DNA of 64,000 nt from Margaritispora aquatica (Eukaryota; Ascomycota; Leotiomycetes; Helotiales; Discinellaceae). The DNA is taken from assembly GCA_007644065.1 (NCBI GenBank), contig VJWN01000014.1, positions 682,001-746,000 of the forward strand. The letters are read 5' to 3'. A model generated the notes under the pieces. It saw nothing but the letters and a program-made list of their open reading frames with translations, did not search any database and was not told where the DNA came from. This document shows positions 33,799 through 45,900 of the stretch, one piece after another (the stretch's first letter is position 1; the number at the start of each line of letters is the position of its first letter). A program made the position numbers and the translations under genes.

Positions 33799-35801
33799 CT
33801 AACACTCCCCACGAACCGGTACCTCCTTACACGAGTCTGGCCCTGGGAATGGAGTCGTACAAAGCGTATTACAGCTCACACCCGGCGCCACAAAGACTCG
33901 ATATCCCTGGCCCTCAAAGTCAAGTCTAAACTGCTTCCCATCGGTAGCCAACAGATCATCGGCTCTGTAGCCTGCTCGGCAGGCACAGTAATCGGCTTTG
34001 CTGGGCGTGACGATGCATGAAGTCGTGATGTGGCATTTGTTGAAGAATGGGTTCGGGTTGCAGGTCTCGCAGGGGCAGGTGGAAGGATCGGTGGGCGGAT
34101 GGCCAGGTGGGGTGGTCTTCTTGCAGGTGGTGCTGCAGTAGGAGTATTTGGAGCCGTTGTCTTTGCCGTCGTCGCATTCCTCTGTGGTTATATTAGCTTT
34201 GATCAGCGTAATTCTTAGGTGGAAGTTCTTACCTCCAGGATCCAAGTGACCATCACCACATCGTGGAGGGGTTTTTGAGCACCATGTGCAATCGGTGGTG
34301 CAGTTTGAACCTTCCTTGCCATTTTTCCATCCGTCATCGCATTGCTCGGGCCTAAACAGAGTCAGAATGAAGGTCTAGTCAGAATGAAGACAACTTACCA
34401 AGTAACTTCTCCATCACCACACTTTGGAGTAACTGGATTGCCACAAGGTTCAATCCATTTGCAGTTCTTGTCACACTTGCTTCCAGCTGTGCCTGTCAAT
34501 GGTCCATCGTCGCACTCCTCGGGATATTCTGTGATTCCATTTCCACAAACTCGTGTGTTCCACTTGCAGTCTTTCGAGCATTTGCCATCTGGACCATTCT
34601 TGGTACCGTAGTCACCTGATTATGATGTTAGTGATGCAATAGACAAGAGTGTGCTTTACTGACACTGCTCTCCTGGCTCAGTGATCCCGTTGCCGCATTT
34701 GTAATCGCATGTATCCAAGGTGCAGTTTGCTGAACATTTAGAGCCGGGTGCTCCATTCAAAAGACTATCTCGTCAGCAAAGATTAACCCAGAGCAACGAA
34801 GTACTCACAATCCAAGATCGCATTCCTCGCCGCTAGATTTGTCGACTTGCCCGTCACCACAGTAGCCACAGAGATTGCATTTAGTTGTGCATCCAGAGGA
34901 ATAGCCGCCGTTGTTACCACCAGCATCACACTCTTCGCCCTCCCTAGGTATAATGATTAGCCGAGGTCATGTGACGACGGGAGGCATGGATGGACTCACT
35001 CTTTGATACCGTTGCCGCAAACAGGGGTAGACTTGCACCTGATGCTTTTTAGCATGTTTCTATGGCATCTATGTTGGAACAAACCATTCAGAGCAGCCCG
35101 AGTTCCATTTCCCATTCAATGGACCAAGATCACAAGCTTCACCCTCTTCAGGAATACCATTCCCACAAACGGGCAGTTTCTTGCACCTTTTGGGAAGATT
35201 AGCACAGAAATAGAAGAATGCTAAGGCGTTACTAACTTAGAAGAGCACCCAGAGTTCCACTGGCCATTCTTTGGTCCTAAGTCACACTCCTCACCTGGCC
35301 CCTTGACACCATCTCCACACCATCCAACACAAGTGCAGTTGGCAGAGCATCCCGAGTCCCAAATGCCATTTCTAACTCCCAAGTCACAGCACTCGCCTGC
35401 GTCTTTCTTTCCATCTCCACACCAGTGAGTGAACTTGCAAGTTGAGCTGCAGCCAGAGTTGGGAGCGCCCTTAGGGAGAGTTAGTACCATGTCATCTTAA
35501 AAGCTGAGTTACTAGAAATGCGACTTACATTAAGTGCTGGACCTAGATCACATTCTTCATATGGCGCTTGGACAATTTTATCTCCACATACTCCTCCGCA
35601 ATTGTCTTTGCACCCGTTCTTGTGTGGAGCTACGGATGATGTTGGTAGAGGAATACTCGAGGTAGGGGGAGAATAAGATGCAGTTGATGAGTATTGATAA
35701 TCCGAGACGGTTGTGGCAGAGTACGCTGAGCTGGTTCCTGGAGCTGCGAAGACTGATGTCCCGCTCATGAGAAGAGCGAACAAGATGCTTGAGCCCTTCA
35801 T
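33799..35801 (-). CDS. secreted cysteine-rich repeat protein (CGDG/CGNG...CDLG repeats)
   Basis: Nine exons by my reading, complement(join(33799..34181,34233..34351,34399..34615,34664..34764,34809..34943,35000..35038,35085..35186,35237..35469,35529..35801)), phases all consistent, 533 residues. Residues 1-19 (MKGSSILFALLMSGTSVFA) are a signal peptide, followed by a Ser/Thr-rich stretch (probable O-glycosylation). Then come about ten Cys repeats of the type WCGDGVKGPGEECDLGPKNG and SGCSxxC, resembling DUF4215/Myxococcus-type Cys-rich repeats. The C-terminal block (CHITTSCIV; FEGQGYRVFVAPGVSCNTLC; PDSCKEV) is a recurrent fungal C-terminal module. The protein should be exported and strongly disulphide-bonded; function is unknown (cell wall, adhesion or effector-like are all possible). 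There is no clear GPI signal: it ends VPVRGEC. Only the first, second and last exons appear as long ORFs, so a naive annotation would fragment this gene. Confidence 0.85.
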
Positions 35802-37632
35802 GGTGCTCGAAGCGAGATTTTTGGTTGGAAAGTAGTATGAAGATTGCTAAAAGGAAGGTCTGAGTCTAGGTTCGAATGTAGGACTTGAGTGAATGATTGA
35901 TTCTGGAAGCTAGCATGAGCTCTCTCGAACTTATATATTCTTGAAAATTGGTCATTCGAGTACTTACTATGAAGGCTCAGCAGTGCCCCGCTGAACTAAT
36001 GACATCTACTCTGCTATGAATAGCATGGTTTCTTCACATCACAACTCGTTCACAGTCAAACTCATAACCAGCTTGTGTGATGCCCATCATCCTGATTCGT
36101 ATTTCTTTTCTGGATGACTGCCGTGCTGGCAACTCCGTTCGGATTTACACATTCCAGAGAGATCCTGAAGTCAAAAATAGTATCAAAAACGAACAAACGA
36201 GGAAATTCATCGTGTGATTTGCAGAGAATCCAACACAGCCCAAATTCACGAGCCATCACAACTCCTTATGGCAGCCCAAGAGCCTGAGTTTTAAGGTCTT
36301 TCAAATAGTTAGACCAATCGTAGAATTTTAGTCAAAGCAACTTTGCTTCAAGGAATTAGGTAGGATGAGCTTTTACAGCCAGAGGGCATCTCCGACACCT
36401 ACAGTTAGTAGTGGGTGTCAGCTCACAGCCGCTTCTCTTTGAGATGGCATCAGCCTTGCAGCTTCTTGGTGGTAGTAAATGATTACAGAGCAAGAGGATT
36501 ATCATGTGTTAAATGCAAGATGGTTGCAAATTCATGATATCAGCTGGCTGACTTTGAAGTTTTGGCCTGATCTCTCAGCCGAGTATGACTGCGCATATCA
36601 GCTTGGTGAGGGCTGCCTCAATCAACAACAATTCGAAGTGGATGAGCGGTGAGTGCTAAAGATCATAAGATACTCAATACATTATTTTTATTATTATCAT
36701 AAATGGAAACAAGTGTTAAAGCAACTAATTTTGCGAAGGTGTGCCACTTGACTGGCTCTGCAGAGCTCTGGAAGACGATGGAGTCTCGGTTCAAATCTGG
36801 CACAGCCTTCCCCAGGATTTGGGCTTGATGTCGTACAGATGAAACGGTCTGTGGTTGGTAGTTTTGAAGTGTTCGTGACGGGAATCCTTATGTCGTCGGA
36901 ATAAACCCATCAGGACTATTCCCAAAATAGAACAAGCCGTGATGGATGATTCGCTTAGTCATCTAACCAACCACCTCGCTACCCCTGTATCACACCAAAA
37001 AGTTGACTTGCTCGCCATCTTCTTTTCCAGCCGTCAGCATTGAAGCCATTCAGAGCCATCGGAGCCATCTTTCTTTTCAACTGGCTGCACCAACCTCACG
37101 ACATTCGAATCGGATATCCTTGTCTATCAACACCATCTGCACGACAAGCGTTGCCTATCGTGGTCTGCACGTTACAAAAGTGTCAGATTATCTGGGATCA
37201 ACGTGACGTTCGAAACGTGGCTGCGAGAAAATGCGTTCCTAAGCCCATGTCTTCAGCTCATCTTGTTGGTGGTGTGAGGACAATGATGCAGAGATGCAAT
37301 GACAGCAGGAGAGATCTAAACGACAAAGTTCGCGCTCATGCATTCCAGCCTTCGAGTAGAGGGGGTTCCATGAGATAATCGGTGTCGAGCATGTCATCAG
37401 ACGATGAGCTGGCTGATATCTTCTGACGAACAGTCCCCAACTTAACCATAATCTTTGACATGTCGCATTGCGATTAAGTTTTGATCCAAAACCAAAACCA
37501 ACACCAGTTCCAACTTCTGCTCAAGAAACTGCTGGTTGACAGCCCAGGCGGCACGATTCTTGTTGATACGAGATTTTGGCCAGGGCCTAGAAACCTGCTT
37601 GCAGCCACTCGTCACTGGACCCACCTTTAGCA
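35802..37632. other. intergenic, two divergent promoters expected
   Basis: About 1.8 kb between divergent genes. No supported ORF. A tRNA-like B-box match at about 36,785-36,800 does not fold into a cloverleaf and is listed under rejected items. Confidence 0.45.
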
Positions 37633-38760
37633 ATGGACCTGATACTATACATGTTCAACAAAGTCCCTTCTTCTCATTGGGGAGGTCCTACAACTTCGTC
37701 TCTCGAAATGCCATCTTCTCCTAGGAAACGATTCCAAAAATCACCTCCGGCTCATTTACAGAGCAAAATCACTCATGCTTGCGTCGAGATACCCAGTGTT
37801 CCCCAGGCTCAGATCTGCGTAACAATTTATCCCAGCGACGACGAGATCACACCCGAAATTGAGCCTAAGAACGACAATTCCCCATCGCATGTCGGATATC
37901 TCCTCCAAGATCCTCCAAGTTATTTCGATACAAAGGAATCATGGAGCAGCGATGGATACGAAACAGCTGAGGAAGAGCTGAAAACCATGCGACGAAAGAT
38001 GAAGACTCCCGTATTCGCCATTGGACAGCTTGAACGCGCTTCTATGATTCGTCAGGACAGTCCCCAGAACGAATTCGACCAAGCACAGTGTTTTGCTGAA
38101 GTGTACAAAGCCGTGTTGCCACTCAGGACAATAACTCCTTGTCCGGAATCAAAATCGCCAGTCCCGAGGAAGACACCCAAGAGACTCAGAAAGATCAAGT
38201 GCCAACTCAGCCTCCGAGATCTCAGTAACGACCAAGCCAACGGCATCACATCGCCTCGACCGAGGAGCGATTCCGATCTCGAGACACTCGTGGGATGCGA
38301 CTCGCCATGCTCGCCAACTTTTGCAAAGAAAGACAGGCTGCCGGTGGTACCATTCGGCAGATCACATGACCGACACTCGCTGGCACTCTCAGACATGGAC
38401 AACGACATCGGGCTCAAGATGTGCATGGATTTGCTGACGAACGAGCTGGCGAGTGTGCTGTTTCGACACCATCCAGCGGAAACCCAGAATCGTGCATCCG
38501 GACTGCAGATCCTGCTCATGATTGAGTCGTATGAGACGGTCCAGCAGCATGTGCGCCAGCAGCTTTACGATGCGCACGTGACGGATCAGAGGATCGAGCA
38601 GCTTGAAGCGGTGGAAGGCATCCTGGAGCACTGGCTACAGGTTCTCTATTCAGTGTATGACCGGTCGATGGGCATGAAAAGTCATGAGTCGATGAGGTTG
38701 CGAGGCGCAGACTGGCCGCTGCAGAGGTTAGAGGAGGAGAATGTGCCGCCTTATGATTGA
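37633..38760 (+). CDS. conserved fungal protein of unknown function
   Basis: Single-exon ORF of 375 residues; an in-frame ATG at 37708 (MPSSPRKRFQ) would remove 25 residues and may be the true start. The N-terminal two thirds are disordered and Ser/Pro-rich, with DSDLETLVGCDSP and basic KTPKRLRKIKCQ patches. The C-terminal part is folded and looks conserved: DIGLKMCMDLLTNELASVLF, then HPAETQNRASGLQILLMIES and a helical VEGILEHWLQVLYSVYDRSM. I recognise this C-terminal block as recurrent in uncharacterised fungal proteins but know of no assigned function. No signal peptide or membrane helix. The sequence appears intact and ends in an in-frame TGA. Confidence 0.72.
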   Translation: MDLILYMFNKVPSSHWGGPTTSSLEMPSSPRKRFQKSPPAHLQSKITHACVEIPSVPQAQICVTIYPSDDEITPEIEPKNDNSPSHVGYLLQDPPSYFDTKESWSSDGYETAEEELKTMRRKMKTPVFAIGQLERASMIRQDSPQNEFDQAQCFAEVYKAVLPLRTITPCPESKSPVPRKTPKRLRKIKCQLSLRDLSNDQANGITSPRPRSDSDLETLVGCDSPCSPTFAKKDRLPVVPFGRSHDRHSLALSDMDNDIGLKMCMDLLTNELASVLFRHHPAETQNRASGLQILLMIESYETVQQHVRQQLYDAHVTDQRIEQLEAVEGILEHWLQVLYSVYDRSMGMKSHESMRLRGADWPLQRLEEENVPPYD

Positions 38761-40383
38761 TGGATGATCAGAATTGTAATGCAGTAATGATGGGATGAAG
38801 GAACGATGGTGGTCTTAATTTAATGGAACTGGGGATTGGATGTTTGCTTTTGTGTCACTTGGAGGGGGCGCATCCGGCGTAAGACAGGTGTTTATCGGGG
38901 TTGGAATGTACTACACGGGAGATGTCTTAGCTTTTTTCTCAGAACGCGCAGAAGAGCAGAAGAAGCTGCTAGTATAGCTTAATTGCTGTTAAAATCTCGA
39001 TACCAAAGTTCTTCCTACCAGCAATACTCGTACAAGAAAATAGAGTTGCTCCAGCTCGATCTTTCGCCTCATTGACCACCAAACCAGGCACCCTCCAAAA
39101 TCCCCCATCAAAACATCTATCATGACTTTCAATCCATCTACCCATCTACTCAATACCAACACCAATCCACTACTCCTTCTCACTCTCGAACCAATACGCA
39201 CACCCAGCCATCACCACCCCATCGTCGCAAAAGAACCAACCACCTCCCTCCCCGGTTGCCCAAATCTCCAGCCGAACCCTGAACATCAAACCCCAACCCC
39301 TCGCTTCCAACGCTCCCACCACCAACCACCCCCGATTTCATCCCCTCCCACCAACCCAGTGACCTCCCCGCCTTTCGTCGATAGCCACATATCGTACAAC
39401 CATGCGAGGTGAGTCGCACGTTCGGTGCTGTAACATCACACGAGCAGTACCTCACCTCACCCCAGTTGCGATCAAGCTTTGCACACCATCGCACGCACTA
39501 CTGTAGCCCCAGATCGTCTGCAGCGGCAGTTCGTCTTGGGGAGGCGTGGTGACCGTGCATGGTGCGCTCATGCAATGTAATGGAGGTTCTCGCTACTGGT
39601 GCGGGGAGGCCGGGTGGGAACGCCTCCGTTTCTTTGTTGCTGGCTGCGTGAGTCGAAGGCGCGGATGTTGATCATTGGTAGGATCAAGGAGCGCGAGTCT
39701 GTCGCCTCGTTGACAGGATAAGGTAGGATGCTAGCTATCTTGCGCTACGGAGTAGAGTGTTCTTCTTACCTAGTTGCAGGACTCTGGGTGAATTCCGCGA
39801 AAAGAATCTTGGAATATCCTCTTCACAATGATTCTCTGGTAGCTGTTTTGGTGCATTTAGGTTAGAGATGCTCTCCTGATGTCTAATGGTATATGCTCGT
39901 GATCACAGGGTGGAGGTTTAACGGGGATAGGAATAAACTTTGCTTCCCTGAAAAGTTTCTGGGGACCATTGATACTTTCGGAAAGACATATAAAGAATTT
40001 GGTCTATTGAGGTGATTCTTCTATCACCAATCGCACTACTCTAATATAGCGTATTGAAGTACCCTAATGGTTACATGACCAGTAAAACAGATAGCTGAGA
40101 GCCAAGTTTATCTGGGGACCATGCCAGTATGTCACCCATCTGATCCTGTTCCAAAAAAAAAAACCTCCTCTAATATTCTATGAGCCACTTGATACACTTA
40201 GTTGTGGAAACGGGATAGCCTGCCAATGTGAACAGGTTGAGCAGGTCATTGTGCAATGCGGCCGAGTAGATTCGTTCTTGAGACTAGTATGCGCAGCTTC
40301 CGTCAATTAAGCATCTTCGTCAGCCTCTGACCAAGTGATATCCCTGCCACTTCCATCTTTACATGGTACCACTATTGGAATCT
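38761..40383. other. intergenic, low-complexity ORFs only
   Basis: About 1.6 kb. ORFs at 38,989-39,494 overlap on both strands and are Pro/Thr/His-rich or Gly/Trp-rich mirror images of CA-rich DNA. A ten-A run lies near 40,155. No gene supported. Confidence 0.4.
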
Positions 40384-42137
40384 TCAGTCGTTTAATTGAT
40401 TGAAATTTCCAGTGAAATTGATACCGAATTCGATGTCTCTCTCCCAACATGAAAGATCTGATCCCCGAGCGATTGTCAACGCAAGAGGCCCAGCCTGCTG
40501 GATACCCATTACATCTGAGATCCATTGTAGCCGACCTGAAACCCACGTCCGCATCACAGCTGACACCATCTTCGTATATCCTGCGCAGTAGAGAGGCCAC
40601 AGGAGAAGGTTCCCATGAACAGCCTTTGGAATTTCAGGTAATGTGCCGGTTTTGGAGCCCGGTTGAAAGTTGAGATAGTACGGTACGCTGGCGCAGATAT
40701 CATGACAGAGCTGCAGGAGGACAGCATTTGATGACTGGATCATGTTCTCAAAGATTAAATTGTTGTGCCAGAACACACTTGATTTCTTGGCTTCTTCCAG
40801 CAGGTGAAGAAGCTGGTCCACAATGAGGTCGTTAAGAAGCGTTCGCATGCATCTATAATGATTCCATGTTGTCGCAACCAATATGTTTTGATAGGTGTGG
40901 TAGTTGTCTGAAAAAACTTCTTCGTGGCGTTCTTTCAGCAAGACTGTTTGATACGTGTATTCTAAAGGACATGATTTAGCCCAAGAGTCAAATTTTGCAT
41001 CGAGTGCGCAAGCCTCAGAGATGATTCTGCCCGACTGGCTGTAATCACGAAATCCCTTCATCGAGGTTCGAAGGTCACAGTATTGAATGCCAAGTTGTCC
41101 AAGTTTTGTGGCTGCTGACTTCTCAGGGTTCTCAAAATGAAGCTCATCATTGAGCTCGCTGACAATAGTTGGTACAAGGTAATGCTGTTGGGCACAATTC
41201 GTGATCTTTTATAAAATTAGTGGAATCGCTTTCTGGAAGCACGGATGTCTCACGATCTGTGTTCTCAAGTTCAGGAACATATTATATCCTGTTGAAGTCT
41301 GAACTTGCTCTTTTCCACGAAGTTGTAGCAAAGCAGCAGCTCCTTTGGTATGTTTCGTCCAAGTATCCATTGACTGCTGACTGGTGCCTGTATTTGTCTG
41401 TTGAGATATAAGCGAGAGTCTGTGATTGCATGGTAATATTTACTTCGTAAAGACCAAGAAGCATGGTAGCCATGAGTGTTTGATCTGACTTGGCTTTTTC
41501 GACATGTCTCAACTGCGCAGAAAGCGTCTTCAAAGCAGATCTATATCTTGAACGAGCGCTGAAGTTGATGTTGGGGGCTTTCCAGAAGTTCGCCAATCCC
41601 ACCATCCCGAGGGCAGCGACACTGTCCGATAACGCGCTTCCAATTTCTTCGGACTCATAAACATCGATCAAATACTCGAAGCCACTAGTGGCCAAGGTGT
41701 TTGGTCGAATGACATAGTTCGTGAAGAAGAAACACCTCGCTTGCTCATCAGCTGGAATGGTAACAGTGAAAGTAAGCATCGGCTCCAGTGATTTCTGTAG
41801 GACCCAGTGCGACGGTGAAAGGATGCTCCGGTCATGAACAGAGATCGTATCTTTCCCATGCAGAATCGACGCCTGCTTCGCTTTATCTTCACATTCTTTG
41901 ATTCGCTTTCGGCGAGATTTCAAAGTCTGAGACTCATCTCGAAAGATGAAAGGACCTAATTCCTGATATCCTTTGCAATCACGATTTGCTCTTATACATT
42001 GTGAGCAAGATGGTTTCTTCGTGTCACACTGATTTGGTGTTATAGAATATTAGGATCGAGGTTGGGCATAGACTGACCTTGGTTCTTCGGACCCTACACT
42101 CCTCACACGCACTACTTGGCTTTCCACTGTACACCAT
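40384..42137 (-). CDS. Zn2Cys6 fungal transcription factor, candidate cluster regulator
   Basis: Four exons, complement(join(40384..41205,41254..41397,41444..42028,42078..42137)), all phase 0, 536 residues. Exons 1-2 give the Zn2Cys6 domain with Cys 11, 14, 21, 28, 31 and 38 (C-x2-C-x6-C-x6-C-x2-C-x6-C); the first intron falls just before Cys21. Intron 2 (GTAAAT...CAACAG) and intron 3 (GTGAGA...TAAAAG, 48 bp, with a CTAAT branch point) remove a frameshift and an in-frame TAA. The joined protein then reads GAAALLQLRGKEQ, MFLNLRTQIITNCAQQ, the conserved LRG/LRTQI block of the fungal-specific TF domain. The C-terminus has RLQWISDVMGIQQAGPLA, also family-typical. The gene lies 0.8 kb downstream of the PKS on the same strand, so it is the obvious candidate for pathway-specific control, which is inference. 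Confidence 0.87.
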
Positions 42138-42914
42138 GATGAATAGATACCCAAATGGGGTATTCGTCGAGCGCTCTAAGTGAGCGAGCATATATCAGAA
42201 AGAAGTCACTTTGAGATTAGCTAAGAGAGCCTTAAAGTGCGAGGATCTGAGCATTTTGACCTCTCATAGAACTCTAATTATTATAATCGTCAACTCCAAC
42301 GATATGAGAATGCATTGATGTGGCACGGTTTCCCAGATCCTTTTAAGACGAAGCAATTCTCTCCCATGACTAGAGGTTATGACCGTTCCAAAAAGACTAT
42401 GGAATGACTTGAGGTGCTGCTGAATGGAGTGCCGAGAGAAAATCCACCCGATTTGAGTAAGCACTTGGGGAGAAACACTAACCCCTTTAGGATATAGATT
42501 CGTAGCGCCTTGGCGGAGTGACAACAACATCTGAGCTCGGGTTATTATCATCATCTCCATTATCATCATCATAACAAAAACTATGTATAGAGATTTGGAG
42601 CCTCAAAGATCGTACTCACGCTTCATCAATAACTGAAAACTGCCGGTCTAGCTTGGTTGCTCATCAGCTAAAGTACCTATGGTCTGTCAGGCACTTGTCC
42701 CGAGTCATGTGATATCACGTGCTAGTGCCATGGTCAGCGTCTCGACTGCTCGAGAATATAGGTAGTCTGATCATGTTGAATAAGTCATGAAAGATGTAAT
42801 ATTCCTCTAGGACAGGTATGAAATTCTAAGATAACCAGATCTTCCAATTCTAATAAGCTCCAAGCTCCACTTTACTCCTCCAAAATAATAGGCTATTCTC
42901 GTAGATATGTCAAT
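42138..42914. other. intergenic between regulator and PKS
   Basis: About 780 bp holding the upstream region of the Zn2Cys6 regulator and the 3' flank of the PKS. The ORF at 42264-42572 is Met/Ile-rich from an ATT/ATC repeat and not believed. It contains TATCACGTG at about 42,712. Confidence 0.45.
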
Positions 42915-45900
42915 TTAGTTCTCAGCTACCGCTTGCGTCACGGTATCAGAGACGACTTTCCCAACACCCGCGGCGAATGGCGGGCACATCATGGAGAAGT
43001 GATCTATACATCTTAACGTTAGCAGTTGAGCTCTCTCTCTAGAGTATAGGGCGGGAAGAACCGACCTCCATCCACAACATGCACAGAAATGTGATTTCCA
43101 AGAAGGTCCTCCCATCCATTGGTTCCGAACTGTTCGCGCCGACCATAGAACCACGAATTGAAATACCGCTCAAACTCTGGTAGCACCATTTCACTGAGCG
43201 GCTTGCCGATGTCGACACCGGGGCGGCACATGGCAGCGATGGGCGCATCGGGCCGGTTGTCTAACCCAAGCTTTGCCCAGACGATGGCAACATGGCGCGG
43301 CTGGCGGTTGACAGGAAATTTTGGTGCATCATAACGGGACAAGGCACGGCACGTGCCCATTAGATGGGCTATCTCCTTGACGGACAAATCTTCAGGCAGA
43401 TCGCGGGCGCGGTTGATGCCCTCAAAAGTGCCGAGCTTGTCGACAAAGTCGTTCGTGACGATGCTGGTCGGGATAAGGGATGGGGCGCGCATGTCGAGGA
43501 TGATAAGCGCTAGAATGGTTTCGCCCTGTGTGGTGAGGCGATGCGCGACCTCATAGGCGTACATGGAGCCTGCTGACCAGCCACCGATCAGGTATGGCCC
43601 TTGAGGTTGAATCCTGCGAATCGTTCTGATGAAGATGGATGCCATTTCCTGAATCGACAGATCGAACGTCTCTGGACTCCCTAAAAATGGAGACTCAAGC
43701 GCATAGATGCGACGGCCCTTAGGAAGTGCACTCAGGTGGATGTATGATTCAACTGTGCCCGAACCGTCAGTGGTCATGAACAACGGGGCGTCGCTAGAGC
43801 GTGACTGCCCTTGGATCAAGACAGATCGAGAGACGGCAGTGTCAAGCTTTTCCTGCCGCGCCAAGCTACCCGTGTTCGCCGTCTTGACCGCAGGAACGAC
43901 AGAAAGATGCGTCTTGTTCACGGGAGACAGACTCCTCGTGGTTTCCTCCTGCTGTGTTGTTTCCGTTGGCCCATCCAATTCCTCGCGTGCGGCTGCCACT
44001 GTCGGGTGATCAGAGAAGAAGGCAGCGGGCAACTCGATTCCAGTATCCTCCTGGAATGTCGATGTGATCCTGATGCTCAGCATTGAATCCATGCCCATGG
44101 ACTCGAATGTAGTCGAATGTGTGATATCACTGGCCTCGAGCCCCAGTGCATCTGCAACGAGCTTTAACAGATGCGTGCTAGGACCTAGAGATGCCGAACT
44201 GCGCTTCTCGCTACTCTTGCGCTTTGGTGATGGGTGAGCCGTGGTTCTCGGCTTTGGCACTTGCTCTTTGATCTCTTCCGGCTGCTCATTGCCTAGCTCC
44301 TTCCTCACGTCGGCTGGCGTTGGGAAGTTTGTGAAGAAGGCAGCGGGTAGCTCGACGGCAGTGGCCTTCTGGAAGTCGCTTAGGATACTGATGCTCATCT
44401 GAGAATCGACACCCAACTCCGTAAATGCAATACCTTTTGTCTTGTCTAATTCGGCTACGCTCATACCACACTGCTCTGCAACAATGGCGAGTAGGTCTGC
44501 AGAGAGATCAACCACGTCCGACAAGCTGTTCTGCGATGATGCCGAAAATTCAGATGTGGGTGTGGTTGAACGACTGGTGTCTGAGCTACTTGAACTCCTC
44601 GCCTGCAACTCGCGCCTTGGGATGGCCTGCTGTGCGCGCGGTTTCTTAGGGAATGTACGAGCTGAGCCGGTCAACATTGCGAAGAAGTCTCGTTCGAGCT
44701 TCTTGAAGCAAATATCTGTGCAGAGCGCTACGAGGTCGTTCTGAGCATTAGTGAGGTACACGTCGCACAAGCTTGTACCGGTTTTGGCATCTTGGGCTCG
44801 AACAGTCGTGTAGGCACGGAATGGTCCATTCGATGAAAGATCACCCAGAACGCGCAATGACCCAATGTGATTGGCAATGTGGACCTCATTCTTGGGCTTA
44901 TGCACATTAGCATTGAGCAGGAAGCCAGCAATATGGACGAGGGCATCGATGGCAAAGGGGCTGCAAGTGAAAGTACCAAGCTCCAAGGTGGGGCCAAAAT
45001 GGAGAGTCATGACAGCATCTTGGAAGTCCGCTGCCACAGTAGCCTCCTCAACAGCATGGAAAGGAGCCGAGTAGTCAACGATTTCGGAAAAGACTTTGTA
45101 GAACAACGTCTTGTCCATCGTATGAACTTGTTTAGGGCGTAGCGATTCATCGAGACTACGCACGCGTGCCTTCACCAACGGTTGCATTCGAGACCATGCT
45201 TGAGTGATTGGCGCGTCAGGCTGATTTAGGTGAATCAAGCAAGACCCGTACTCGACCGGAGTGGCGACCCCTTCTTTGCGGGACAGGAACCGAATTGAGA
45301 CGATGTCTGTTGATCTTTCAAGGATTCCCTCCACAAAGACCTGTGGCACATCCGTGTCGTGTTCGCGGAGTATCAATGGGGATAGCATGCTCAAATCGAC
45401 CAGCTCGTATGTTGCTAAGGAGCTCGATGCAGTATTGCGGTTCTCCTTATTAAGGTACGCAGCTGCGGTGTACGCCATGTCCATGAAGATGCTTGCTGGA
45501 CAGATAGCTACGCCATCGACAACATGGCCACCGATAGCTTTGGCGAGGTTTTGCTCGGACAGGTCGACGCCAAATGTCGCATGCAGTCGAGACTCTTCCT
45601 TACGGAACTCCTTCACTGAATGCAAACATGTAGAGGACAATCGAGATGCTTCTGAGGATGAGGCATGCGAAACTTGGCTGGAATTACTGTCAAGCACCGC
45701 TCTTGTTTTGTATGAATGCCAGAACTCCTTGTTATCGAAGGCGTACGTCGGAAGATCGGTTACCATATGGAGGTTATCGAGATGATCCTTGTGGAATTCT
45801 GCCCACGCCACAGGAAGCTGCGCACGATATGCAGCGGCAACGGAATGAGAGATGGTTGCCCAATCGTCACGGCCACGGCGCAGGCTGGGATGGCCTGTCA

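Noticed and set aside
36730..36815. A B-box-like GGTTCAAATCT with flanking matches to a tRNA acceptor
   Set aside because: No proper D arm with GG in the loop, and neither the T stem nor the acceptor pairs fully; no Pol III terminator close by.
39122..39494. Overlapping ORFs on both strands, one followed by ATGCGAG|GTGAGT, which resembles the first exon of ribosomal protein gene RPL41
   Set aside because: No downstream exon with the expected basic Arg/Lys-rich peptide was found; the ORFs are low-complexity.
42264..42572. Met/Ile-rich 102-codon ORF between the regulator and the PKS
   Set aside because: Its N-terminal part derives from an ATT/ATC simple repeat; no domain, no splice context.
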